Assembly (NCBI RefSeq): GCF_009469595.2
Contig: NZ_SSXV01000034.1
Span: 1-39,351 of the forward strand
Source of the DNA: Thauera sp. 2A1
Lineage (GTDB): Bacteria; Pseudomonadota; Gammaproteobacteria; Burkholderiales; Rhodocyclaceae
Direction: 5' to 3'
Length of the DNA: 39,351 nucleotides
Every line of letters begins with the position of its first letter. The first letter of the stretch is position 1. A program made the translations under genes and the position numbers. This document shows positions 1 to 13,145 of the stretch, piece after piece. Below the pieces are notes generated by a model. It was not told the origin of the DNA. It searched no databases and saw nothing but the letters and a program-made list of their open reading frames with translations.

Positions 1-281
1 CCGTGAGGATCTCCCCGGGTATGACGCACCCACCTTCACGCTTATGCCTGTCGGATATACGTCACAGCGCTCCGTGCAAGTTTCGGGCTTTGACGATATT
101 CGCCGCCTTACCCCGCTGTGCCGCCTCGTATCCGCTTCCTGTTCGTCAGGCCAGCGCTTTGCCTTCGGCTTCCTCCAGATTCGCAGTTACCCGCGACACC
201 CTTGCCGTTCAGCTAACTCTTCCCCTTGCCGGGCGAGTAGAGGACTTTCACCTCCAAGTGAGTGCGCCCTGCCGGGCGCAC
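1..281. mobile_element. repeat-like non-coding remnant ending in a hairpin, cut by window start
   Basis: No convincing gene lies here: the overlapping open frames have no ribosome site and read like low-complexity translations. The stretch ends in a perfect 8-bp hairpin (arms 262-269 and 274-281, loop TGCC). I recall very similar stretches, with the same final hairpin, scattered in other proteobacterial genomes near mobile genes, but I cannot name the family. It directly abuts a terminator and a tRNA cluster, a common insertion neighbourhood. The left end is outside the window, so the boundaries of the element are unknown. The family assignment is memory and inference; the hairpin is seen directly. 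Confidence 0.35.
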
Positions 282-287
282 AAACAG

Positions 288-318
288 AAAGGCCGACCCG
301 TCATCGAGTCGGCCTTTT
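288..318 (-). terminator. bidirectional rho-independent terminator after tRNA-Val genes
   Basis: A perfect 10-bp stem (288-297 with 308-317) around a 10-base loop. On the minus strand it follows the tRNA-Val pair and is trailed by TTTCTGTTT; on the plus strand it ends in TTTT, so it could stop transcription from both sides. Confidence 0.75.
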
Positions 319-327
319 GCCGGAATG

Positions 328-402
328 TGGTGGGCGGTACTGGGATCGAACCAGTGACCCCTGCCGTGTGAAGGCAGTGCTCTACCGCTGAGCTAACCGC
401 CC
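328..402 (-). tRNA. tRNA-Val(CAC), copy 1
   Basis: A 75-nt tRNA on the minus strand. Acceptor arms GGGCGGT and ACCGCCC pair, followed by discriminator A and an encoded CCA. The anticodon loop TTCACAC in the stem CTGCC/GGCAG gives anticodon CAC, which reads GUG valine codons. The T-loop TTCGATC is standard. It is identical over its whole length to the copy at 469-543 and lies 66 nt downstream of it, so the two are probably one transcript. Confidence 0.96.
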
Positions 403-468
403 GATCCTGCGACAAGCAGGGACGCATGTCGCGGTCGGAACTTTCCGGGGACTTCACCGCAAGGACGG

Positions 469-543
469 TGGTGGGCGGTACTGGGATCGAACCAGTGACC
501 CCTGCCGTGTGAAGGCAGTGCTCTACCGCTGAGCTAACCGCCC
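469..543 (-). tRNA. tRNA-Val(CAC), copy 2
   Basis: A 75-nt tRNA identical in sequence to the copy at 328-402: same acceptor stem, CAC anticodon and encoded CCA. It is the promoter-proximal member of the pair; its 5' end lies about 18 nt from the -10 box at 561-566. Duplicate GUG-reading tRNAs fit a high-GC genome in which GUG is a frequent valine codon; that link is inference. Confidence 0.96.
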
Positions 544-560
544 CCGAAAGAAGAGGCCGC

Positions 561-589
561 ATTTTAGGAGCCGGGTTTCCGGTCGTCAA
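561..589 (-). promoter_or_regulatory. sigma70 promoter for the tRNA-Val(CAC) pair
   Basis: On the minus strand TTGACG (584-589), a 17-base spacer and TAAAAT (561-566) form a near-consensus sigma70 promoter. The predicted start near 554 lies about 10 nt upstream of the first tRNA. Confidence 0.75.
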
Positions 590-633
590 GCACGGAAACA
601 CAATTCATGCTCACCTTCAGGCCTTGCAGGACC

Positions 634-1215
634 CTATCTGGGAGCAGTGTCGGAGCCCTTCAGCGCTGACTGCTCACCTTCTTGGCTCACCGGATGGACG
701 ACCTCTTCGCTCAAACCGATCAAGTGCGTCCTGCCAATGCCGGCCAGTTCGCTTGAAGCCGTGCGCATCTGGTCATACGCCGCATAGCCCGCCGCAAGCG
801 CCGATTTCATGCCTTCGAGCAGCGCCTCGGACCCGCCTGGTGCGGTCCTTGTCGCGTGATCGAGTTCCTGCGCAAGCGTCAGCCTCAGCGCCCCGATGCG
901 TGCATCGACAAGCGCGGCAAGGCCCTGCTGCTGGTCGGCGAGGATCGAGGAAACGTCGTGAGCATAGTTTGCCGACTTCTGCATCAGGGGCTCGACCCAC
1001 TCCGCCGGGAAGAACAGCAAAGCTTGCGGCTCGCGTGAGCTCACAAGCACCGTCGTCCTTGCGATACCCTCTTGCATCAGGCCACTGACAAAGCTCGAAT
1101 TCACGTCCATGAGCCGGCCAACCATGGTGAAAAAACGATCGGTAACCGTCAGCAGCGCTTCCATGCTCGCTTTGTTATTGGCGGCAAACTGCTCAGGATT
1201 CGTGAACACCTTCAT
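634..1215 (-). CDS. phasin family protein (polyhydroxyalkanoate granule coat)
   Basis: A 193-residue protein matching the phasin_2 type: a start of the style MKVFTNPEQFAANNKASMEA, then an almost wholly helical, amphipathic, cysteine-free body with many Ala, Gln and Glu residues and no signal peptide. Phasins coat PHA storage granules in the cytoplasm and control their size and number. The start is set at 1215 rather than at the upstream in-frame ATG (1416): the product then has the usual phasin length, and the extra 67 residues look like translated intergenic DNA. The ribosome site is weak (GGGAAA about 9 nt upstream). The gene is monocistronic, between tRNA-Val(UAC) and tRNA-Val(CAC). Its upstream region holds palindromes that may be a PhaR operator. 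The last ~20 residues are polar and probably disordered. Confidence 0.9.
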   Translation of the reverse strand: MKVFTNPEQFAANNKASMEALLTVTDRFFTMVGRLMDVNSSFVSGLMQEGIARTTVLVSSREPQALLFFPAEWVEPLMQKSANYAHDVSSILADQQQGLAALVDARIGALRLTLAQELDHATRTAPGGSEALLEGMKSALAAGYAAYDQMRTASSELAGIGRTHLIGLSEEVVHPVSQEGEQSALKGSDTAPR

Positions 1216-1280
1216 GGTGGATTTCCCGATAAAGTGGATCGAGCGCGGGTGTCCGGCACGAACAGGCCAAGCCTCGAATT

Positions 1281-1328
1281 TTGCCGCGTTGCAGCAATCG
1301 CGCAAGCGTTCTTCGCCCCAATATGGGG
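1281..1328. promoter_or_regulatory. candidate operator palindromes upstream of phasin
   Basis: Two inverted repeats lie 66-115 bases before the phasin start. The first is TTGCAGCAA at 1289-1297, nested in TTGCCGCGTTGCAGCAA (1281-1297). The second is CCCCAATATGGGG (1316-1328). PHA-responsive PhaR repressors are known to bind TGC/GCA-type palindromes before phasin genes, so the first is a reasonable candidate. Binding is not demonstrated by the sequence. Confidence 0.35.
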
Positions 1329-1468
1329 TGGTCGGCTTGCTCGTGCCGCGCGACGCGTTCATGAACGTCGGCGCGCGCCATCGCGCAAGTGCGCTTATTT
1401 CGTCGGCTGTGGTCAACTTGCAGCGGGCCTTGCACCCGCTGGAGCGCGCCCATGCAGGACGCGGAAAG

Positions 1469-1495
1469 CAAAAGCCCGGACATTGGCCGGGCTTC
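1469..1495 (-). terminator. rho-independent terminator after tRNA-Val(UAC)
   Basis: A perfect 8-bp stem (AAGCCCGG 1472-1479 with CCGGGCTT 1487-1494) and a 7-base loop. On the minus strand the 3' side runs into TTTTGCTTT, just after the tRNA-Val(UAC) end at 1503. Confidence 0.8.
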
Positions 1496-1502
1496 GGGAA
1501 AC

Positions 1503-1578
1503 TGGTGGGTGCTGACGGGATCGAACCGCCGACATCCAGCTTGTAAGGCTAGCGCTCTACCGACTGAGCTAAGCACCC
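1503..1578 (-). tRNA. tRNA-Val(UAC)
   Basis: A 76-nt tRNA on the minus strand. Acceptor GGGTGCT pairs with AGCACCC, followed by A and an encoded CCA. The anticodon loop CTTACAA gives anticodon UAC, reading GUA and other GUN valine codons by wobble. It lies 45 nt downstream of hupB with only a weak 5-bp hairpin (1590-1594 with 1604-1608) between, so it is probably processed from the hupB transcript. Confidence 0.96.
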
Positions 1579-1623
1579 CTCGCGCTTAGGGGCAACGAAA
1601 GAATGCCCGCCCGGCGAAGCGCG

Positions 1624-1896
1624 TTAGTTTAGCGCATCCTTGAGACCTTTTCCAGGCCTGAACTTCGGCACCTTGGCTGCCTTGATCTTGATGTTCTTGC
1701 CCGTCCGCGGATTCCGACCCGTGCGCGCAGCACGCTCACCCACATGGAAGGTGCCGAAACCGACGAGCGTCACCGAGTCCCCCTTCTCCAGCGCCCCCCG
1801 GACCGCCTCGAGTGCGCCATCGAGCGCACGACCGGCAGCCGCCTTTGAGATATCCGCATGAGCGGCAATTGCATCGATCAGTTCAGACTTGTTCAT
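1624..1896 (-). CDS. hupB: DNA-binding protein HU
   Basis: A 90-residue HU/IHF-family nucleoid protein. It begins MNKSELIDAIAAHADISKAA, and the family signature GFGTFHVGERAARTGRNP (about 47-64) precedes the beta-arm region. HU dimers bend and compact DNA without strong sequence preference. The start at 1896 has a clear ribosome site (GAGGGAG, about 7 nt away) and gives the standard length; a longer in-frame start at 2001 lies within the leader and is rejected. The gene follows lon on the same strand, as in many proteobacteria, but has its own strong promoter 117-146 bases upstream and is separated from lon by a terminator. tRNA-Val(UAC) follows it. Confidence 0.97.
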   Translation of the reverse strand: MNKSELIDAIAAHADISKAAAGRALDGALEAVRGALEKGDSVTLVGFGTFHVGERAARTGRNPRTGKNIKIKAAKVPKFRPGKGLKDALN

Positions 1897-2012
1897 GAAG
1901 CGGCTCCCTCGATGAGTACTGCGATCTAATTGCACAACGTCACCGATTCGGAACGAACCGCCATCGGCGTGACTTTCACGGAAACTCGAGCGGTCTTGCA
2001 AACTGCATCGGA

Positions 2013-2042
2013 TTTATAGCGCGCGAAAAATCGCCGTGTCAA
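2013..2042 (-). promoter_or_regulatory. sigma70 promoter for hupB
   Basis: TTGACA (2037-2042), an 18-base spacer and TATAAA (2013-2018) on the minus strand. This near-consensus promoter implies a 5' leader of about 110 nt before the hupB ATG at 1896. Confidence 0.8.
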
Positions 2043-2052
2043 GCAGGTGAAA

Positions 2053-2097
2053 TGCAACAGGGGCGTGGCATGCAGAGCATGTCACGCCCCTGTTGGT
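2053..2097 (-). terminator. long hairpin terminator between lon and hupB
   Basis: A perfect 13-bp stem (2055-2067 with 2083-2095) enclosing further partly paired bases, 31 nt after the lon stop. The following T-rich stretch on the minus strand (TTGCATTTC) is weak, but stem strength and position support transcription termination after lon. Confidence 0.75.
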
Positions 2098-2126
2098 CGG
2101 CCTCTTGCCTGGTCGGCACCGCCCGA

Positions 2127-4556
<2,430 letters not shown>

Positions 4557-4587
4557 TTTCATTTTCCCTATCAGAAAGGTCACACCC

Positions 4588-4615
4588 ATATGTGGGCGCG
4601 ACCTGGAAATTCAAG
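4588..4615 (-). promoter_or_regulatory. sigma32 (RpoH)-type heat-shock promoter for lon
   Basis: On the minus strand CTTGAA (4610-4615), 13 bases, then CCCACATAT (4588-4596) match the RpoH consensus CTTGAA-N11-15-CCCCATNT closely. The predicted start is near 4581, about 25 nt before the chosen lon ATG. A small CCGGAT-GAA-ATCCGG hairpin (4629-4643) sits just upstream, after the clpX stop. Confidence 0.7.
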
Positions 4616-4654
4616 CGGCGGGTGGCGACCGGATGAAATCCGGCCGCGGGGGCA

Positions 4655-5923
<1,269 letters not shown>

Positions 5924-5939
5924 GGTCTGTTCTCCCGGA

Positions 5940-6578
5940 TCAGGCGTCGGCGCGGCTGGTCAGCACCTTGTCGATCAGCCCGTATTCGACGGCTGCCGCG
6001 GCGGACATGAAGTTGTCGCGGTCGGTGTCTTTCTCGATCTGTTCGATGGTCTGGCCGGTGTGCTTGGCCAGCATGCTGTTGAGGCGCTCCCGCAGGTACA
6101 GGATCTCGCGGGCATGGATCTCGATGTCCGACGCCTGGCCCTGGAACCCGCCCAGCGGCTGATGGATCATCACGCGCGAGTTGGGCAGGCAATAACGCTT
6201 GCCCTTCTCCCCCGCCGCCAACAGGAAGGCACCCATGCTCGCAGCCTGGCCGATGCACAGCGTACTCACGTGCGGCTTGATGAACTGCATGGTGTCGTAG
6301 ATCGCCATGCCGGCCGTGACCGAACCGCCCGGAGAATTGATGTAGAAATAGATGTCCTTGTCCGGATTCTCCGACTCCAGGAACAGCAACTGGGCGACGA
6401 TCAGATTGGCCGTCACGTCATTGACGGGGCCGACGAGGAACACCACCCGCTCCTTCAGAAGGCGCGAATAGATGTCGTAGGCGCGTTCGCCACGACCGCT
6501 CTGTTCGACCACCATCGGTACCAGGCCGAGACCGACCGGGTTCCAGTCGCTGTTGTGCTGTGGTGTTCCTTGCATCAT
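5940..6578 (-). CDS. clpP: ClpP, proteolytic subunit of Clp protease
   Basis: A 212-residue serine peptidase of family S14. The catalytic triad is visible: Ser114 in GQAASMGAF, His139 in MIHQPLGG and Asp188 in DTDRDNF, each shifted by three from the E. coli precursor numbering. The short N-terminal stretch before residue ~15 is probably a self-cleaved propeptide. ClpP forms a double-heptamer chamber with ClpX (next gene) or ClpA. AAAGGGT lies about 9 nt before the ATG at 6578; a second ATG follows immediately, so the start could be one codon later. Separated from tig by 20 bases. Confidence 0.98.
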   Translation of the reverse strand: MMQGTPQHNSDWNPVGLGLVPMVVEQSGRGERAYDIYSRLLKERVVFLVGPVNDVTANLIVAQLLFLESENPDKDIYFYINSPGGSVTAGMAIYDTMQFIKPHVSTLCIGQAASMGAFLLAAGEKGKRYCLPNSRVMIHQPLGGFQGQASDIEIHAREILYLRERLNSMLAKHTGQTIEQIEKDTDRDNFMSAAAAVEYGLIDKVLTSRADA

Positions 6579-6598
6579 TCGTCAGACCCTTTGCGGCA

Positions 6599-7903
6599 TC
6601 AGGCCGCGTTACCCATCAGTTCGTCAAACGCGATCGACTTGTCGCTCGTGTCGGCCTTCTCGCACACCCAGGCGACCACGTTGTCCTCGATCACAACCGA
6701 CTCGGCCTGAGCCAGGCGGTCCGGCTGCGCGTAATACCAGCGTACCAGTTCGGCCGGGTCTTCGTAACTCTGGGCCATTTCTTCGATCAGTGCACGCACC
6801 TGCTCCGGCCTGGCATGCAGTTCATTGGCCTTGACGAGCTCGGCCATGATCAGGCCCAGCTTGACGCGGCGCTCCGCCTGGTCGGCAAACCACGACGCCT
6901 CGACCGGGATGTCCTTGCTCTTGAGACCGCGCATCTCGAGGTCGCGCCGGGCGTTGTCGGCGAGCTGGTTCGACTCGGCCTGCACCAGCGCCTTGGGCAC
7001 TTCGATCGGCGTGGCCGCCAGCAGGGCTTCCATGACCTGCTCCTTGACCTTTGCCTGGATGCGACGCTTGACCTCCCGCTCGAGGTTGGTCTTGACTTCC
7101 TCGCGCAGCTTTGCCACGTCACCGTCGGCGACGCCGAGCGCCTTGGCAAAGTCGCTGTTCACTTCCGGCAGCACCGGAGCCTCGACCGCTTTCACCGAAA
7201 CTTCGAACTGAACGGCCTGGCCCGCAAGGTTCTGGGCGTGGTAATCGTCCGGGAAGGTCATGTCGAAAGTCTTGCTTTCGCCTGCCTTCAGACCGACCAC
7301 CGCGTTCTCGAAATCCTTGAGCATGGAGCCGGCACCGATCACGAAGGGGAAGTCCTGGCCCGATCCGCCCTCGAACAGTTCGCCATCCTTGCGCCCGGCG
7401 AAGTCGATCGCCACCCGATCGCCCTCGCCCGCAGCGCGGTCGGCGGCAACGAAGGTGGTGCGCTGCTTGCGCAGCACTTCGATCGTCTTGTCAACTTCGG
7501 CATCGGTCACTTCGAGCACCGGACGCTCCACCTTCTGGCCGGCGAGGTCGCCCGGCACCACGTCGGGGTAGACCTCGAACACGGCGCTGAATTCCAGCAC
7601 GTCAGCGCTCGAAGCCTCCTTGGGTTCGATGCGCGGATAGCCCGCGACACGCAGGTTCTGCTCGCGCACCTGCTCGCCGAAAGCGCGCTCCACCGCCGCG
7701 CCGATCGCTTCGGAACGGGCCTGCGGACCATGCGTCTGGGCGACGATCTTCAACGGAACCTTGCCCGGGCGGAAACCGGCCATCTTGACGGTACGAGCCA
7801 TGCGCTTGAGGCGCGCATCCACTTCCTTTTCGATGTCCGCCAGCGCCACGGACATGTCGATGCGGCGCTCCAGCGCGCTGTTGGCTTCCTGGTTGGTCTG
7901 CAT
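6599..7903 (-). CDS. tig: trigger factor (ribosome-associated chaperone and prolyl isomerase)
   Basis: A 434-residue trigger factor. The N-terminal ribosome-binding domain carries the signature GFRPGKVP (about 43-50); a central FKBP-type peptidyl-prolyl isomerase domain (from the region GDRVAIDFAGRKDG) and a long helical C-terminal chaperone domain follow. It binds the ribosomal exit tunnel and shields nascent chains. The start at 7903 (MQTNQEANSA) has AGGATC upstream and matches the family length; an in-frame ATG eight codons earlier is less likely. It is the first gene of tig-clpP-clpX. The leader contains a T7 run (7930-7936 region on the minus strand) that I could not assign. Confidence 0.97.
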   Translation of the reverse strand: MQTNQEANSALERRIDMSVALADIEKEVDARLKRMARTVKMAGFRPGKVPLKIVAQTHGPQARSEAIGAAVERAFGEQVREQNLRVAGYPRIEPKEASSADVLEFSAVFEVYPDVVPGDLAGQKVERPVLEVTDAEVDKTIEVLRKQRTTFVAADRAAGEGDRVAIDFAGRKDGELFEGGSGQDFPFVIGAGSMLKDFENAVVGLKAGESKTFDMTFPDDYHAQNLAGQAVQFEVSVKAVEAPVLPEVNSDFAKALGVADGDVAKLREEVKTNLEREVKRRIQAKVKEQVMEALLAATPIEVPKALVQAESNQLADNARRDLEMRGLKSKDIPVEASWFADQAERRVKLGLIMAELVKANELHARPEQVRALIEEMAQSYEDPAELVRWYYAQPDRLAQAESVVIEDNVVAWVCEKADTSDKSIAFDELMGNAA

Positions 7904-8251
7904 TAGGTCGATCCTGGATCCTGACAAGTAAAAAAATCCGTCCTCGAGGGCGTGATCTAAGCTGAAAGCAAGGGCTGCTCAGCGCTAAGCCACCGCGAAC
8001 GCGTTTGAAGAAACTTTGGATTCTAGCACAGGGTCCGATGGTTCCCTCCAGCGTCGGACGCCGCGAAAAACATGCTGCCGGCTATGCAAAAAAGCACAAA
8101 TCAGCATGGAACTCGCGCGCACGGAGAGTCTCTCAGCGTCAGACTCGGCACATGCACCAACGCAGACCGGGCGGCGCCGCGCTTCCCTCCGCGACCGCAG
8201 GCACATAACTCTTCGAGCCGCCAAACGGCCCCAAAGCAAGGAGACATTGCG
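7904..8251. other. intergenic region between divergent tig and prkA
   Basis: A 348-base region without a supported gene. It must hold promoters for both tig (minus) and prkA (plus). I looked for sigma70, sigma38 and sigma54 patterns and found none convincing. The last 15 bases contain the prkA ribosome site AAGGAG. Several overlapping open frames run through it, but none has a start signal. Confidence 0.6.
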
Positions 8252-10174
8252 ATGACCATCTTCAACGCCTACCAGGCCCGCTACGAAGCTGCGCGGGAGG
8301 AAGAGATATCCCTGCAGGACTATCTCGAATTGTGCCGCAGCGACCGCACGGCCTATGCCACGGCGGCCGAGCGCATGCTGATGGCGATCGGCGAGCCCGA
8401 GCTTGTCGACACCCGGCTCGATCCGCGCCTGTCGCGCATCTTCTCCAACAAGGTGCTCAAGATCTACCCTGCCTTCCGTGATTTCTACGGCATGGAAGAG
8501 GTGATCGAGCACATCGTCTCTTACTTCCGCCATGCGGCGCAGGGCCTGGAAGAGAAGAAGCAGATCCTCTACCTGCTCGGGCCGGTCGGCGGCGGCAAGT
8601 CCTCGCTCGCGGAGAAGCTCAAGAGCCTGATCGAGAAAGTGCCCTTCTACGCGATCAAGGACTCGCCGGTTAACGAATCACCGCTGGGACTGTTCGACGT
8701 CAATGAGGACGGCCGCATTCTGGAAGAGGACTACGGCATTCCGCGGCGTTATCTCAACACCATCATGAGCCCGTGGGCGGTCAAGCGCCTGAACGAGTTC
8801 GGCGGCGATATCACCAAGTTCCGCGTGGTGAAGCTCACGCCCTCGGTGCTCAAGCAGACGGCCGTGGCCAAGACCGAACCGGGCGACGAGAACAACCAGG
8901 ACATCTCGTCGCTGGTGGGCAAGATCGACATCCGCAAGCTCGAGCAGTACTCGCAGGACGACCCGGATGCCTACAGCTACTCCGGCGGCCTGTGCCTGGC
9001 CAACCGGGGCCTGCTGGAATTCGTCGAGATGTTCAAGGCACCGATCAAGGTGCTGCATCCGCTGCTGACCGCCACGCAGGAAGGCAACTACAAGGGTACC
9101 GAAGGCTTCGGCGCGATCCCGTTCGACGGCATCGTGATGGCGCACTCGAATGAATCCGAGTGGGTGGCGTTCAAGAACAACAAGAACAACGAAGCCTTCC
9201 TCGACCGCATCTACACGGTCAAGGTGCCCTACTGCCTGCGCGTGTCCGACGAGATCCGCATCTACGAGAAGTTGCTCGTCCACAGCTCGCTGTCGGAGGC
9301 GCCGTGCGCCCCGGACACGCTGAAGATGATGGCCCAGTTCTCGGTGCTGTCGCGCCTGAAGGAGCCCGAGAACTCCAGCATCTTCTCCAAGATGCGGGTG
9401 TATGACGGCGAGAACCTCAAGGACACCGACCCGAAGGCCAAGAGCTACCAGGAGTACCGCGACTACGCCGGCGTCGACGAGGGCATGACCGGGCTCTCGA
9501 CCCGCTTCGCCTTCAAGGTGCTGTCCAAGGTGTTCAACTTCGACCACCGCGAAGTGGCCGCCAACCCGGTGCACCTGATGTACGTGCTCGAGCAGCAGAT
9601 CGAGCAGGAACAGTACCCGCCCGACAGCGAAGCGCGCTACATGGCGTACATCAAGGAGTATCTGGCGCCGCGCTACGCGGAGTTCATCGGCAAGGAGATC
9701 CAGACCGCCTACCTCGAGAGCTACTCCGAGTACGGGCAAAACATCTTCGACCGCTACGTGACCTATGCCGACTTCTGGATCCAGGACCAGGAGTTCCGCG
9801 ACCCGAACACCGGCGAGATCCTCGACCGCGCGGCGCTGAACGAGGAACTGGAGAAGATCGAGAAGCCGGCGGGCATCAGCAACCCGAAGGACTTCCGCAA
9901 CGAGGTGGTGAACTTCGTGCTGCGCGCGCGTGCCAAGCACGACGGCCGCAACCCGAGCTGGACCTCCTACGAGAAGCTGCGCGCGGTGATCGAGAAGAAG
10001 ATGTTCTCCAACACCGAGGACCTGCTGCCGGTGATCAGCTTCAACGCCAAGGCCAGTGCCGACGAGCAGAAGAAGCACCAGGACTTCGTCGATCGCATGA
10101 TCGAGAAGGGCTACACCGAGAAGCAGGTGCGCCTGCTGTGCGAGTGGTACCTGCGCGTGCGCAAGTCGTCGTGA
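8252..10174 (+). CDS. prkA: PrkA family serine protein kinase (YeaG)
   Basis: A 640-residue protein of the PrkA/YeaG family: an N-terminal AAA-like domain with Walker A GPVGGGKS (110-117) and a C-terminal PrkA kinase domain. E. coli YeaG is induced in stationary phase and nutrient stress; the Bacillus protein phosphorylates a ~60-kDa protein, and an ATPase/protease role has also been proposed. The start at 8252 has AAGGAG about 8 nt upstream; in-frame sequence further upstream (from 8072) lacks a ribosome site and family similarity. It is the first gene of the conserved prkA-yeaH-spoVR trio. Cytoplasmic, no signal peptide. Confidence 0.96.
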   Translation: MTIFNAYQARYEAAREEEISLQDYLELCRSDRTAYATAAERMLMAIGEPELVDTRLDPRLSRIFSNKVLKIYPAFRDFYGMEEVIEHIVSYFRHAAQGLEEKKQILYLLGPVGGGKSSLAEKLKSLIEKVPFYAIKDSPVNESPLGLFDVNEDGRILEEDYGIPRRYLNTIMSPWAVKRLNEFGGDITKFRVVKLTPSVLKQTAVAKTEPGDENNQDISSLVGKIDIRKLEQYSQDDPDAYSYSGGLCLANRGLLEFVEMFKAPIKVLHPLLTATQEGNYKGTEGFGAIPFDGIVMAHSNESEWVAFKNNKNNEAFLDRIYTVKVPYCLRVSDEIRIYEKLLVHSSLSEAPCAPDTLKMMAQFSVLSRLKEPENSSIFSKMRVYDGENLKDTDPKAKSYQEYRDYAGVDEGMTGLSTRFAFKVLSKVFNFDHREVAANPVHLMYVLEQQIEQEQYPPDSEARYMAYIKEYLAPRYAEFIGKEIQTAYLESYSEYGQNIFDRYVTYADFWIQDQEFRDPNTGEILDRAALNEELEKIEKPAGISNPKDFRNEVVNFVLRARAKHDGRNPSWTSYEKLRAVIEKKMFSNTEDLLPVISFNAKASADEQKKHQDFVDRMIEKGYTEKQVRLLCEWYLRVRKSS

Positions 10175-10245
10175 CGGTCGCCGCAGCCTGACCCGCGCCA
10201 CAATGCGTCGGCGCGAGTCAGGCAGGGTCTGCTTCAGGAGGAGGT

Positions 10246-11510
10246 ATGGTCCGCATCATCGATCGACGGTTCGACAGCAAAGGCAAGAGCACGGTCAACC
10301 GCCAGCGCTTCATGCGCCGCTTCAAGCAGCAGATCCGCAAGGCAGTTTCGGAGGCGATCCACGGCCGCTCGATCCGCGATCTGGATAATGGCGAGGAAGT
10401 GTCCATCCCCGCTCGCGATCTGTCCGAACCCACGCTGCACCAGGGCCGGGGCGGCATCTGGGAGCAGGTCTTCAGCGGTAACGACCAGTTTTCGTCGGGC
10501 GACCTGATCAATCGGCCTTTGGGCGGCGGGGGCGGTGGCAGCGGCAAGGGCAAGGCCAGCAACGAGGGTGAGCACGAGGACGAATTCGTGTTCCAGTTGT
10601 CGCGCGAGGAGTTTCTCGACCTGTTCTTCGAGGACCTCGAGCTGCCGCGGCTGATCCGCACCCAGTTGGCGCGGGTCACCGACTACAAGACCCACCGCGC
10701 CGGCTTCACCTCGGACGGGGTGCCGGCGAACATCAACATCGTCCGCTCGATGCGTGGCGCCCTGGGCCGCAGGCTGGCGCTCGGCTCGCCGTATAACGCG
10801 CGCCTGCGCGAGCTGCAGCGCGAACTCGAAGACGTCGTCGCCCGATATGGCGAGGACAGCGAGGAGGCGCGCGTGCTGCGCGACGAGATGGGCAAGCTCC
10901 GCGCGAAGATTGACAAGATTCCTTTCATCGATAGCTTCGACCTGCGCTACAACAACCGGGTGAAGGTGCCGCGCCCCACCACGCAGGCAGTAATGTTCTG
11001 CGTGATGGACGTGTCCGGCTCCATGGATGAAGAACGCAAATCCACCGCCAAGCGCTTCTTCATGCTGCTACACCTCTTCCTGACGCGCACCTACGAGCAC
11101 ATCGACGTCGTCTTCATCCGTCACCACACGGTGGCGAAGGAGACTGACGAGGACGAGTTCTTCCACTCGCGCGAATCGGGTGGCACCGTGGTGTCCAGCG
11201 CGCTGGTGCTGATGCGCGACATCATCCGCGAGCGTTATGCCAACGGGCAATGGAACATCTACGGCGCCCAGGCCTCGGACGGCGATAACTGGGACAACGA
11301 CTCACCCATCTGTCGCAAGCTGCTGGACAACGACATCCTGCCCTGGTGCCAGTATTTCGCCTACATCGAGATCACCTCGGGCGATCCGCAGAACCTGTGG
11401 CGCGAATACGAGAAGCTGAGCGGCGCACGTGACAACTTTGCCATGCAGCACATCGAGTCGCCGGCCGACATCTACCCGGTTTTCCGCGAACTCTTCAAGA
11501 AGACGATCGC

Positions 11511-11514
<4 letters not shown>
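10246..11514 (+). CDS. yeaH: YeaH/YhbH family protein (DUF444, UPF0229)
   Basis: A 422-residue DUF444 protein. The C-terminal half has a von Willebrand A-like fold with a MIDAS metal-site motif DVSGSMDE (255-262); the N-terminal half is basic and contains a glycine-rich linker (PLGGGGGGSG, 91-100). Its molecular function is unknown; in enterics it is co-expressed with the PrkA kinase and is thought to be its partner in stationary-phase stress. The ribosome site AGGAGGAGGT is unusually strong. It starts 71 bases after prkA and its stop overlaps the spoVR start (ATGA). Confidence 0.95.
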
Positions 11515-13055
<1,541 letters not shown>

Positions 13056-13079
13056 GGCTAAAGCCGGGTACGGGAACCG

Positions 13080-13113
13080 AGGCCGGAAACGCGGGCTGCT
13101 CGCGATCCGGCCT
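13080..13113 (+). terminator. hairpin after spoVR
   Basis: A 7-bp stem AGGCCGG (13080-13086) with CCGGCCT (13107-13113) and a long loop, directly followed by TTAGAAT, which may be the -10 box of the next gene. No real T-run, so termination is likely partial. Confidence 0.4.
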
Positions 13114-13145
13114 TAGAATCGGGTGTCCCTCGTCGGAGAGCCCCA

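Noticed and set aside
6560..7906. A 448-codon plus-strand open frame
   Set aside because: Antisense shadow of trigger factor, no family features.
7904..8251. Possible sigma54 or sigma38 promoter for prkA, and a T7 run after a weak hairpin in the tig leader
   Set aside because: No GG-N10-GC pair at correct spacing with context and no convincing extended -10; the hairpin before the T-run has a mismatch and a 4-base loop, too weak to call an attenuator.
8678..10201. A 507-codon minus-strand open frame
   Set aside because: Antisense shadow of prkA with a composition dominated by Val, Leu, His and Arg.
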